In this document: positions 11,855-21,298 of the stretch, piece after piece
Layout of the letters: the number at the start of each line of letters is the position of its first letter
How positions within the stretch are numbered: the first letter of the stretch is position 1
Position numbers and translations under genes: made by a program
Notes under the pieces: model-generated
Told to the model about the DNA's origin: nothing
Databases searched by the model: none
Seen by the model: only the letters and a program-made list of their open reading frames with translations
Origin: Lactifluus volemus
Taxonomy: Eukaryota > Basidiomycota > Agaricomycetes > Russulales > Russulaceae
DNA length: 64,000 nucleotides
Direction of reading: 5' to 3'
NCBI GenBank assembly: GCA_022376515.1
Contig: WTXI01000001.1
Coordinates: 806,001 to 870,000 of the forward strand

Positions 11855-12595
11855 GAAGATGGATACTGTAAATCAAGACGTAAAATGGAATATGTACTGC
11901 AATACAAATAACCAAATGTCGTATCGTGGTAGCCACGATTTCCAGTGGCCTAATTCAACTGCCACAATATGCCCTCAGTGCGGTTACGAGATAAACGTTA
12001 TACTCAACTAATACTACATAGACCCTAGTCCTACTGTAAGTCGAGTCACGTCATTCAGACAAACGTTGCATGCTCTGCACTAAACTCTTGTGCGAGCTCG
12101 AGAAAAAAGGCAAAAAAAAATAGCGAAAGCGCAAAAAGTAAGAGTTACCCCAAAAGTTGCTTTCTGCTATATTTTCAAAACGCAAAAAAGCTGAAAATAA
12201 GCTGAAAAGTAGTGATTTTACATGCATTCCATAGACAAATAAATGAAAAAGGTTTGCACAATATACTGCTCCAAATATGGTAATACTTGAGTTTTTTTTT
12301 TTGAATCCAGACTTGTATAGTGCTGCATGTTTACAGAATACAAAGACGCGCTCGGCTACATAAATAGTATGGCCTAAGGTCAACGGGACTATTGGGAGTG
12401 TCTTTAACGTGGACAGGTGAGGGGGGGTGAGATTCTGTTTGACATATCTCTCTCGATCGTAGTTTCTGTATTTCAGCCTGTTACGTAATTGTGCGGCCAC
12501 CCGTCTGAGGACCTTGAGGTCTGCTACCCGTCCGTGAAGCTATGTGACCCTATAACCTTGAACCACACTCTCTCTTCAGCTCCCTGATCTGGCTG
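11855..12595. other. Gene-free AT-rich stretch
   Basis: About 740 bp upstream of the glucosyltransferase start. The stretch 12050-12310 is strongly AT-rich with A and T tracts. A 149-codon minus-strand frame (12051-12500) exists, but its Phe/Leu/Ser/Tyr-rich composition is what AT-rich noncoding DNA gives. It presumably holds the glucosyltransferase promoter. Confidence 0.45.
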
Positions 12596-12746
12596 GTGGG
12601 AAATGGACCAATGGCTGCACTATCAGGGAGCGCAACCGCTGCACCTGCGGTCTCACGGAGCATTTCCTCTCCGAACCGTCCAGGCCCGAGCACTCCAACT
12701 AGTGAGAGTGGTCCCATAGCGTCACGACTCGTCAAAAGTTGGCTCA

Positions 12747-13255
12747 ATGGCACCGTCCCATGCCCAGACAAATCTACCCACCCTACCCCATTGGGTATGG
12801 ACTTCCGACCATGATTCGCCGCGTTTCTTCATCTTCGAGAAATTCTCACATGAGTACCTGAAGGTCAAGGACCTCAGGCTGCGCACCTCATATGAGGTGT
12901 TTGAATTCCTTCAACAACGCCACGAGAAGCTCTGGCTCCACGCCCAAGTCCTCCGATTTAAGCACGCTTTGGAAGTCGATTGGTTGTCCGACAAGGACAC
13001 GATCATAAGACAGACCGTCGGATTCCCTGATTCGTTCATTAGATGGGATCCATCCAACCCGATGGCGCACTGCGATTTGTCCTCCCAATCGAAGCCCGCT
13101 TTCCCAACCTTCAGTCCCCCATCAAAGGAATGTCCAATGAGCGACATATTCACCAAGAAGCCGATTTTCTGAAACAGCATGCGGGACGTTCTCTTCTCGC
13201 CCCCTCGACCGCTTTCGATACAAAGACATCCTGCCGAGTACACAGTCACCCGTGA
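12747..13255 (+). CDS. Uncharacterised protein, single exon with one frame jump
   Basis: A coherent protein of about 170 aa: it begins MAPSHAQTNLPTLPHWVWTS, then FFIFEKFSHEYLKVKDLRLR, FEFLQQRHEKLWLHAQVLRF, HALEVDWLSDKDTIIRQT, FPDSFIRWDPSNP, and continues in the next frame as GALRFVLPIEARFPNLQSP, MSNERHIHQEADF, ending SCRVHSHP with TGA at 13253-13255. The jump sits at a CCC run (13058-13060) and is repaired by one base. Trp and charged-residue content is that of a folded soluble protein; no signal peptide or membrane segment is seen. The start could lie further upstream (an open frame begins at 12596 but in another phase). It is convergent with the TatD gene. I do not recognise the family. Confidence 0.5.
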
Positions 13256-13275
13256 CTGCCAAGTGCATGTGAGAG

Positions 13276-14733
13276 TTAGTATCTAATTCCCTCAGCTGGA
13301 ATAGCTCAATTGTGTTCCTCCAACCCTGTTCTACGAATTCTTCGAACCCTGACGCCGCCTCTTCTTGACCTTATGAGCAACCCAAGCACTGCTCCGATTG
13401 CAATCGGTTCGTTTCTACCTTTCACCGGCCTTCCAGGAACGAATGCTTCCGCCCGCGCGGCTGGTGGAAAAACAAATCGCGCAAGTCAGCTGGGAGGCTA
13501 TCAACATGCTTCCGTGACGCATGTGTAGAAGTCATGGAACACCACGGGGCATCTTTCATATCGTCGTTGAGTGAACATGGCAGCCACTGAATCGAGTAAA
13601 TAATCGTACCTGTCTCGAACATGATTCGTTGGAGATCTATCGACTTGACCGCGTCAAGGTTCTCGTCGGTCTTTAGAGAACAACCATTAATGCTGATGAA
13701 TAAAAGGTTCCCTTAGCAAAGTAGACATATTTTTGGAGAACGAACCTAATGTGAAACCCCATCTTGATCTTGGGATGTTCATTAGAGATCAAACCCAATA
13801 TGAATATCCAGAACACGCACATAGTCCGCTGCTTCTTTAGCAGATCCTGTGAAGCTGTGCACAACCCCACCACGACCGCCAATTGCTCGTCCACCATCCT
13901 CACCAAATCCCTCCTCGCGTAAAATTTGCACAAGATCTTCGTGTGCCGCACGGGAATGCAGAAATAAAGGGAGGCGGTATTTCTTCGCCAAGGCAAGCTG
14001 AGAACCTGTTGAGCGTAACATCAACAAGACAACGAACAGAATACAAAATAGTGGCGCACATACGGAAAGCCTGTTGTTGCACAGCTGCTGAAGCGAAGTG
14101 AATTCTATCATAATCTAGACCACATTCTCCAACAGCTACGGCTCGGCCGGGACCGCTGACTGAGGTTTGTTTTGACGAGTTCGTCTAAGGCTGCCAAGTA
14201 ACGAGTGGGATCTTTTTCAAATTCTGTTGATCTCGTCGGGTGACATCCAACGGTCGCATATAGATCTAATATATCTTTTCCAATTTTTTGTCCTTGGGAA
14301 GGGATGGAGGATGTCTAGCACATACCGTGCTCCTTTGCGAGATCCAATGCTACCTTGGATTCGCTCAGGCTCCCGCCAGTGATAATCATGGACATGACCC
14401 CAGCCCGTTTGGCCCGCCCCAGCATCTGGACGAAGTCATCTGCAGACCATAATTAAATTTGAACTTTGCCACATGAGGGTATCAACTTGAACCAACCATC
14501 ATGTTTCCGACGGCCGCGGTATTGTCCACGAAATACTGGATCGGTAAGATTGACTGTGAGCGAGGAGCGGTCAAAACTATATTATCCGAGGACGGTAGCA
14601 AAGATAGCGCCCAGACCTCCAATGTCTGCAGAAAAAATTTCTTATTGATTCCGGGGACTGAACAATCTAATGACGAACCGATAAACCTCAGACGACCTGC
14701 TGTTCTTACAGAACTGGTCACTGACGTGGACAT
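13276..14733 (-). CDS. TatD-type metal-dependent deoxyribonuclease (TATDN1-like)
   Basis: TatD proteins are TIM-barrel metallohydrolases of the amidohydrolase superfamily with 3'-5' DNase activity, linked to DNA degradation in apoptosis and repair. Exon 1 (14679-14733) encodes [18 protein letters not shown]; the signature [13 protein letters not shown] is assembled through a 9-nt exon (separate entry). Then come [29 protein letters not shown] (metal-ligand His), [15 protein letters not shown] (metal-ligand Glu), [20 protein letters not shown] and the ETDAPWC-like [12 protein letters not shown] block, and VKGRNEP near the end. Frame jumps repaired by single bases occur at 13423-13430, 13382-13389 and 13344-13351, with another irregularity near 14160-14180. 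The stop is uncertain; a TAA at 13276 is chosen after the [11 protein letters not shown] segment. It shares a 162-bp gap with the divergent thiolase. Confidence 0.85.
14617..14625 (-). other. 9-nt micro-exon of the TatD gene
   Basis: Minus-strand reading gives TTTCTGCAG / ACATTGGAG / GTCTGGGC. Upstream exon 1 ends ...RFI plus one base before GTTCGT (14678); the next exon starts at 14553 after CTCACAG. Joining exon 1, these 9 nt and exon 3 gives [16 protein letters not shown], the conserved TatD opening. The flanking introns are 53 nt and 63 nt. Confidence 0.7.
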
Positions 14734-14895
14734 GACTTGGCTGGCGCGCCACTTGTGCTTGCGGGCCTGGGACCTGTGTACTTGATAGCCGTCGGAAGTG
14801 CTCCGTCCACGGCCGGATCTCTTTCGGAGATAATATAATAAAAAGCTTCTTGATCAACGCCGGAGTTGTATTCTCAGCGTTGCGACACTACACCA
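14734..14895. promoter_or_regulatory. Bidirectional promoter region, TatD / thiolase
   Basis: 162 bp separate the two divergent start codons (14733 and 14896). It contains an AT-rich TAATATAATAAAAAG stretch at about 14830-14844 that could serve as a TATA-like element for the thiolase. Assignment is by position only. Confidence 0.45.
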
Positions 14896-16492
14896 ATGAC
14901 CGAATCATCGTCCAATCTCACTACGCTTCTGCACAAGAATGCTGACGATGTCGTCATTACCATGGCTATTCGCTCGCCGCTGTGTAAAGCGAAAAAGGGA
15001 GGATTCAAGGACATGCGGCAAGTCACTCCGTTCGTCTCCTGGGCCGAGCACACTGTTGACGAGCCCATGTTTACACAGGAGCGATGAACTCTTAACTGAA
15101 ATGTTCCGAGTGCGTTCATTATGTAGCTGTCTCATCACCGAAATTTTACGTTCCTTCTCAGCACACGATCAAGAATGGTAAAGTTAACCCCGAAATTATC
15201 GAGGATATATGCGTCGGAACGGTCCTAGCGAAAGGGCCAACGTATGAGGCCCGGACGGCGGCATTAGCTGCGGGGATTCCTGAAAGCGTACCTATTCAAA
15301 CGCTGAACCGTTTTTGCTCGTCTGGTCTTATGGCAGTCACCACTATCGCGAACGAGATTCGGGCGGGTCAGATTGACGTTGGACTAGCTGTTGGCGTAGA
15401 GTCCATGTCATGGAAGTTGGTGACCATGTCATCGTTTCGGGGTGCGGAGGTGCTGATGTTCGCATCTCAGTGCAGATGTTGGCCCGGCAGTCGCGAGCGA
15501 CGAAATCAGGGGCTGTGGACCTGCGAACGACGCATTGCAACCTATGGGCTGGACAAGCGAGAATGTCGCACGTGAATTTGATGTATCACGGGAGGACATG
15601 GACGAATTTGCGGCGAAGTCGTTTCAACGGGCAGAGGCGGCCGACACAGCAGGTTACTTTGCAAAAGAGATCGTGCCATTTACGACGTATCGGAATGATC
15701 CCGTCACGGGTGCCCGCAAGGAGGTGATTGTGTCTAAGGATGATGGCATCCGTTATGGCACCACAAAGGATACTCTGTCCAAGATCAAATCTGCCTTCCC
15801 TCAATGGCCCCCCGCGCAAACGACAGGGGGGAACGCAAGCCAAGTCACAGACGGTGCTGCGGCTGTGTTGCTGATGACGAGAAGGAAAGCGGAGGAACTA
15901 GGCCTTCGCATCCTGGCCAAGTATGTCAACGCAGTCGTGACAGGTACGTGAAGCGTTAGGGTTCTGGTCAGATGATTCGCCCATATTGTACGCCTTGGGC
16001 AGGAGTGGCACCTCGCATCATGGGCACTGGGCCCGCTATTGCCATTCCGAGATTATTGGCCAAGGTGGGTGTCACAAAGGAAGATGTGGATCTATTCGAG
16101 GTAGGCATGGAAATGGTGCGGACGGACGGAGAGTGGTTGACAATCGGGTATAGATAAACGAGGCGTTTGCTTCTATGTACGTCTACTGCGTGCGCCGGCT
16201 GCAACTCAATCCGGACAAGGTCAATGTAAATGGGGAGCCATAGCCCTCGGACATCCGTTAGATGAGTCCTTTATGCTACTTCACGATAAGTTGACGAACT
16301 GACAGTAGTTTACGAGCGACAGGTGCTAGGCAAATCGTGACAGGATTGAATGAGCTCGAGCGACGAAGAGGCAAGGTATTTACCAAAATTTACCCGAATT
16401 TCGATATGATACGAGATTATGCCAAGGTCCTCGTTACATCCATGTGTATCGGCACGGGAATGGGGGCCGCCGCGGCCTTTATCGGGGAATAA
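14896..16492 (+). CDS. 3-ketoacyl-CoA thiolase
   Basis: Catalyses the last step of beta-oxidation, splitting 3-ketoacyl-CoA to acetyl-CoA. After MTESSSNLTTLLHKNADD come VVITMAIRSPLCKAKKGGF, the nucleophile Cys in NRFCSSGLMAV, VGLAVGVESMS, QPMGWTSENVA, TTGGNASQVTDGAAAVLLM, RIMGTGPAIAIP, EINEAFASMYVYCV, AIALGHPL, TGARQIVTGLNEL and CIGTGMGAAAAFIGE, ending TAA at 16490-16492. This layout is that of peroxisomal thiolases, but no PTS2 motif precedes the first block and there is no C-terminal PTS1. Introns include a GC-AG one (15018-15078, donor GCAAGT) and a 55-nt one at 15416-15470. One G is missing from the NGGA motif at 16232-16235, and the splice site after GHPL reads GATGAGT instead of a GT donor, so that junction is unresolved. 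Confidence 0.88.
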
Positions 16493-16720
16493 TTTCCCCG
16501 TTGTTGTAATGATGGTTAAGTTACTAAGAATAGAATAACAAGTCAGGTGGTCTCCCCTTCCCGAGTTGCCGAGACAGCCGGTTGACGTGAAAAAATGGGT
16601 GAAACAGATTCATTGTCCACATAGTCTTGATCAAATCCTCTCAGCTACTTCAGCTGCCTTTCCTTTCTTTTTCTCCCTCCTTTTGTCCGAATCACTCATT
16701 TTATTCCGGTGCTGTGCACT

Positions 16721-19228
16721 ATGGCCAGTTATGATGCCATTGCACACCATTCTTCTCCCTACGGGTCAGGCGACCCTTACTACAATCATTCAACTGGCTA
16801 CATAACACCAGCAAATCCAAAGAGCCCTCGTAGCAAGTGGCTCAAGTATGGTGTACCACTTGGTATCCTTACCCTCATTGGGCTCGTGGTTGCCTCTATA
16901 GTTGCCAGCAAATCCCACGCACATTCTAGCCACAGTAGTAGCTCCAGTTCCGGCGGAAATCCTGCCGCAGCTAGCTCAGCCGTGAGTGCAAAGAATGCTG
17001 TGGGCATATTTCCCACTGCGACCGATTCCGAGTTCATGAAGCCTTTGTACCCTTCTACTGTACGTCTCATAGCATCCATTTTTGCATCCAAAGCTCTCAT
17101 ATCACCCACTTGACAGACAAATGCTGCCGCCTTCTCAGTCCCCACCTTTCAGTCTGCTGACTCCCAAGTAGCATGGCCGAAAGACCCTTACCAATTTCCC
17201 TCTAAACCCAGTCCCACTACCCTTCGCGCGGATCGTCCACGCCTTATTGCTCCTCAGTACAAATGGAATGCCCTCCCAAACCTCATTGCACAGGACCCCT
17301 ACCTCAAGTTCTGGAACGATACCATTTTCGGGAATGCAACTACCTACTATTCACTCCCTCCTGTGGCGTACCGCATGGATGGTTCCAGTGGCATTCTGGA
17401 TGTTGCCCGTGAGGTGAAAATGCGCATCAAGGCGTTCGCGTATGTATATCGGATGACAAAGGATTCAAAATGGGTCAACAGAGCTTGGTCGGAGATTCAG
17501 GTGAGTATATATGATCAACCTAGAAGGCATCGTTTATAAAGTTTGGTCATGTCAGAATGCCGCTGGGAATGGAACTACGTCATTCGGCCCAACCACTGAT
17601 AAGTGGAACTCGGCGCATTTCCTCGACACAGCGGAATTTTCTGCTGCCTTCGCCATTGCCTATGACTGGCTGTATGACGCATGGACTGAGGACCAGAAGA
17701 GCCAGATGCGCTTTACCTTGAATCTGTATGCTCTCAGCCTCGGAGTTTCGATATTCCAGAACGCAAACCCAAACATAGGCTGGTGGACCGCCGGCATTCA
17801 GGGCAATTGGAACTGCGTTTGCAACTCTGGCCTCACCCTTGCGTCGTTGGCAATTCTCGGCGATGACACAACCGGTAATGCCCAGACTCTGCTGGGTTAC
17901 ACAATCAATAACGCGAAGCAAAATTGCGCGTCGGGGGTCACTAGCGACGGCACGTGGAACGAGACCGCCAATTATTGGTACTTCGGTACTTTGGGGTATG
18001 CCGAGATGGCCTCGTCGCTTCTCACAGCTGCCGGGTCGGACTTTGGCCTTCTATCCGCGAATTCGAACTTCTACCTGACTGGCCTTTACCATATGTATGT
18101 GTTCGGAACGACATCGCTGTTCAATTATGGCGATCATGGCCCCAACAAATTCTCCACCACCGCCAACAGCATGCTCTTTTTCGGGACAGTATACAACGCG
18201 GCCTCATATGCGTTGTTCCAGCGTGATCAGGCTGACGCGGCCGAACCCTGGAGCATGTTCTGGTACGACCCAACCATTTCCGGAGCGTATTGGTTCGATG
18301 CACCGCTCGACTATGTTTTCAACTCTAGTATGGATCAGTGGGGTTCGATGAGGAGTTCTTGGACGGATATGAACGCGTTATACGTGGCAATGAAAGGTGG
18401 AACACTCCAGGGACATCAAGCGCACGGCGATCTTGATTGTGGTGACTTTGTCCTCGATGCGCTGGGTACACGATGGGCAGGCGAGCTTGGGTCTGGCGAT
18501 TACCTTTCCCAGGGTTATTTCGACAGTGAATTGCAGAATGCGACACGGTGGCTATACTACCGAAAGCGAACTGAAGGGCAAAACACCATTTTGGTAAACC
18601 AAGAGAATCAAAATGTCTTGGCAAAGCCTTCAATGACTTCTGGCTCGTCCGGCACTGTACAAGGATCGAGCACGGTATTCCAGGCACCCGGTAATTCGAC
18701 TGCTTATATTGTTTTTGACTTGACGAGCGCATATTTCAACGTGTGAGTATGACGGTCGCAGATGTAGAATGTTGTGAATACTGACGTGTATTTGTCAGGG
18801 CATCGTTCTCACGTGGTATTCGACTTTTGAACGGACGGCGGCAAGTGCTATTACAAGATGATATCAACGCACAAGGAAGTGTTATGTGGCGCATGCATAC
18901 AAATGCCACTGTCACTGTGGATCCGAGCGGCACGTCGGCGACATTGACCCTGGACGGACAAACATTAACGATGCAAATCCTGAATGCGCCTACGGGTGCG
19001 GCAATCACGACGGGGCCAGCAGTGCGGTTAGCTGGAGATCCTGCTCTGCCAACGGGAGCGACAGATCAAGAGAATCGGGATGTGACGGTGGTGTCGATTA
19101 GTCTTCCGGCAGGTCAGTATAGCTTGCAGGTGCTGTTCAACCCTCAATGGCCAGGGTTGCAAGCAAGCGACTACGTGACACCTCCATCCGTTCCTCTGAG
19201 CAGCTGGTCGCTCACGAGCCACAAATAA
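16721..19228 (+). CDS. Heparinase II/III-like polysaccharide lyase, membrane anchored
   Basis: A 750-800 aa protein. The short N-terminal tail (MASYDAIAHHSSPYGSG, residues 1-45) is followed by a membrane helix (VPLGILTLIGLVVASIVA) and a Ser/His-rich stalk, so it is predicted to be a type II membrane protein with its catalytic part outside the cell or in the secretory lumen. The large exon 17552-18746 carries the alpha/alpha-toroid of the chondroitin AC/alginate lyase superfamily: FAIAYDWLYDAWTEDQKSQM, WWTAGIQGNWNCVCNSGL, TWNETANYWYFGTLGY, YNYGDHGP-like NYGDHGPNKF, and the beta-sandwich motif GGTLQGHQAHGDLDCGDFVL, with conserved His and Asp residues. A last exon (18800-19228) closes the beta domain. 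Introns follow residues YPST and AWSEIQ. The frame is clean throughout. Substrate (glucuronan-like or other acidic glycan) cannot be told from sequence. Confidence 0.82.
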
Positions 19229-19551
19229 GTTGGGACTTTTTTTTCGTGACATTTTACATTTTGAAGCACGTCATACCAGTACTGTTATCGTACATTTATT
19301 ATTTTTACAAATAAAGTTTTGTACAACGCGATTACCTTGACGACGTATTATATAAGCGAAGGGCGATCTCTTTCCGGTTTGTTTTCTTTTTTTTTTTTTC
19401 CTCACTCGTTTCATTTCATTTTGTCTCACTAGAGCGCCAGTGTTACGGTGAGTTTTTCCCCCACTTTTGTCTCCCACCAGCATCCTCACCTCCTTCCGTC
19501 TCCCCTCCCTCTCTGGCTGGCCCAAGTTTCGTTTTAGACCCGTTTTCTGCC
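19229..19551. other. Intergenic, 3' end of lyase gene and promoter of the Ser-rich gene
   Basis: About 320 bp with an AATAAAG-type polyadenylation signal at about 19310, a T tract at 19386-19400 and pyrimidine-rich DNA just before the next start, typical of fungal promoters. No gene seen. Confidence 0.5.
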
Positions 19552-20696
19552 ATGCTCATTCAACTCTCTCGCAACCTCGCTCCCACGCTCCTTATTTCCT
19601 TCGCCATTCTTTTGGCCTTCGCTCCCTCAGCCTCTGCGAATCATGTCTCTCCGGGCTCCGTACATCGTCGTGATCATGCCCACCTCAATCGCATGGCCAA
19701 GATGCGACCTGCGGCCCGTCAAATTGTTAAAGTTATCAAGTCTCCTCCCGCAGACCAGTCTTCTACTACGTCCCCTTCGAGCGTTTCTTCCTCGTCCCCG
19801 ACGCTCTCGGACAGCGTGCTGCAATCTCCATCGGTAGTGGCATCTAGTTCACCATCCCCTCTGTTGACTTCTAGCTCGGTGAATTGTTTTTATCAAAATC
19901 TGAATTTCAAGATACTGATGCCCCAAGCAACAGGTTTCATCTGCTTCGGCTACGTCAAGCGTTAGCTTGGTTAGTTCAAGTAGCTCAACCACTACCACCT
20001 CTAGTGCCACTTCATCCAGTTCTTCCCTCCTTCCCTCTTCTACGTCGAAAGCCCTAGTCCCGTCACCGCAGAATGGCGCACAAGTCACACAAACGCCCAT
20101 CAGAGGCCAATCGGTCTCGGTTGATTCGGTCACACTGACGAGCCATGTTCCTGCCGCTTCTTCATCGTCAAATGCAGACAATGCCCAGATCGGTGGTTCA
20201 AGTCTTCCTCGTACGACCATAACCATTCTCATCGTGCTCGCCGCATCTGTTGGAGGCTGTGCTATAATCTGGACCATTATCCGCAAATGGAAATTCCGTC
20301 CTTCCGCCGAGTTTGAGGATCGCCTCGAGCCCATCAACTGGCAGCCCGCAGAACACGACAGCGGCCTTCCCACTCACCGCAAGGTGCCCTCCACCACGTC
20401 ATCATTCCATTCTGGAGGTCACGAGAGCGGCGGCCTCAGTCGAAGCAACACCCGGCGAAGCCTCACCCCGATACCCGATCACGACTTCACCGCTGGCCTG
20501 CCACACTTGCGCCCGTTGGTGGTTATGCTGACCTTGCTCGTGGCCCAGCCCCCAACCTCAGATGCAAGAAGCCTTCCAGAGTGGTCCCAGCGTCAACCGA
20601 GGTTACGACAACTATTCGAATCTCCCTCCTCACCATCAAGGTGGCTACGGAGCTCATGACGCTTACGATCATAGCAACACCGGCATTGGATATTGA
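19552..20696 (+). CDS. Ser/Thr-rich single-pass membrane protein (wall-sensor-like)
   Basis: The protein starts with a signal peptide (LLISFAILLAFAPSASA), then a short basic segment and a mucin-like Ser/Thr/Pro region of roughly 200 residues expected to be O-mannosylated. A single membrane helix (TILIVLAASVGGCAIIW, about 20220-20275) is followed by a basic stop-transfer (RKWKFRPSAEFEDRL) and a cytoplasmic tail with EPINWQPAEHD, HDFTAG and a Gly/Tyr-rich end (NRGYDNYSNLPPHHQ ... TGIGY, TGA at 20694-20696). The tail jumps frame twice, at 20501-20502 and 20555-20556; each is repaired by one C. One intron lies around 19880-19934. The layout matches wall-stress sensors in topology, but there is no WSC domain and I cannot assign a pathway. 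Confidence 0.7.
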
Positions 20697-21298
20697 GTGA
20701 ACCGATCTTGACGACGAGTTCCAGTGTGAGTCTTTACTATCGATTTTCATCGTGTCTGGTCTGACGGATATTGTCGAGGTAGTATTTGCGTGATGTTTGT
20801 CCGTGCATGCGTGCACCGCATGGCCTTTGCAGGGGTCGCAAATGACCCTAACCTGTCCTTTCTTCATCGTACGAATAACACAGAGCATCTGTCCTTGTCC
20901 TTGTGTGTCGCTGGGCGTCCATCTCCTTCCCATCCCCCCTACCCCATTTATCTTTCTTTTCGATAGTTCCCCTTTTTGAATTTTGCAAACCGTGCGCACG
21001 CAGTGTGCAGTGGACGATAGCACAGTGTCTGTCCGTGTACCGTCATACCCAAGCTGCGTAGTAGTAATTCCCTTGTTTTAGTACCATCCCATGTGCAAAC
21101 TTCATTTCATTATTTTTTCATTCGTTTCTTACAACCCCCCTCCCCCAGTGTGTGTGCCGTGCCACGTGGTAAAGTAGCGTGTAGTGCAAGTCCCCGGTAT
21201 ATTCAATCAACTGTTAGTGGGAAACGTATTCATTTCGTATCAAAATGATCGCCCATCAGCGACACGCTATCGAAAGAGTTGATGGTACATGACGCCCA
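20697..21298. other. Convergent intergenic region
   Basis: About 600 bp between the 3' ends of the Ser-rich gene and the Ima1 gene. T- and C-rich tracts (20930-20990, 21100-21150) and no convincing frame; a 166-codon minus frame here overlaps the tail exon in antisense and looks spurious. Confidence 0.5.

Noticed and set aside
12051..12500. 149-codon minus-strand frame
   Set aside because: AT-rich DNA yielding a Phe/Leu/Tyr/Ser-rich translation with no motif or plausible gene context.
15416..15470. Apparent frame break in the thiolase before the QPMGWTSENVA block
   Set aside because: A 55-nt GT-AG intron explains it exactly.
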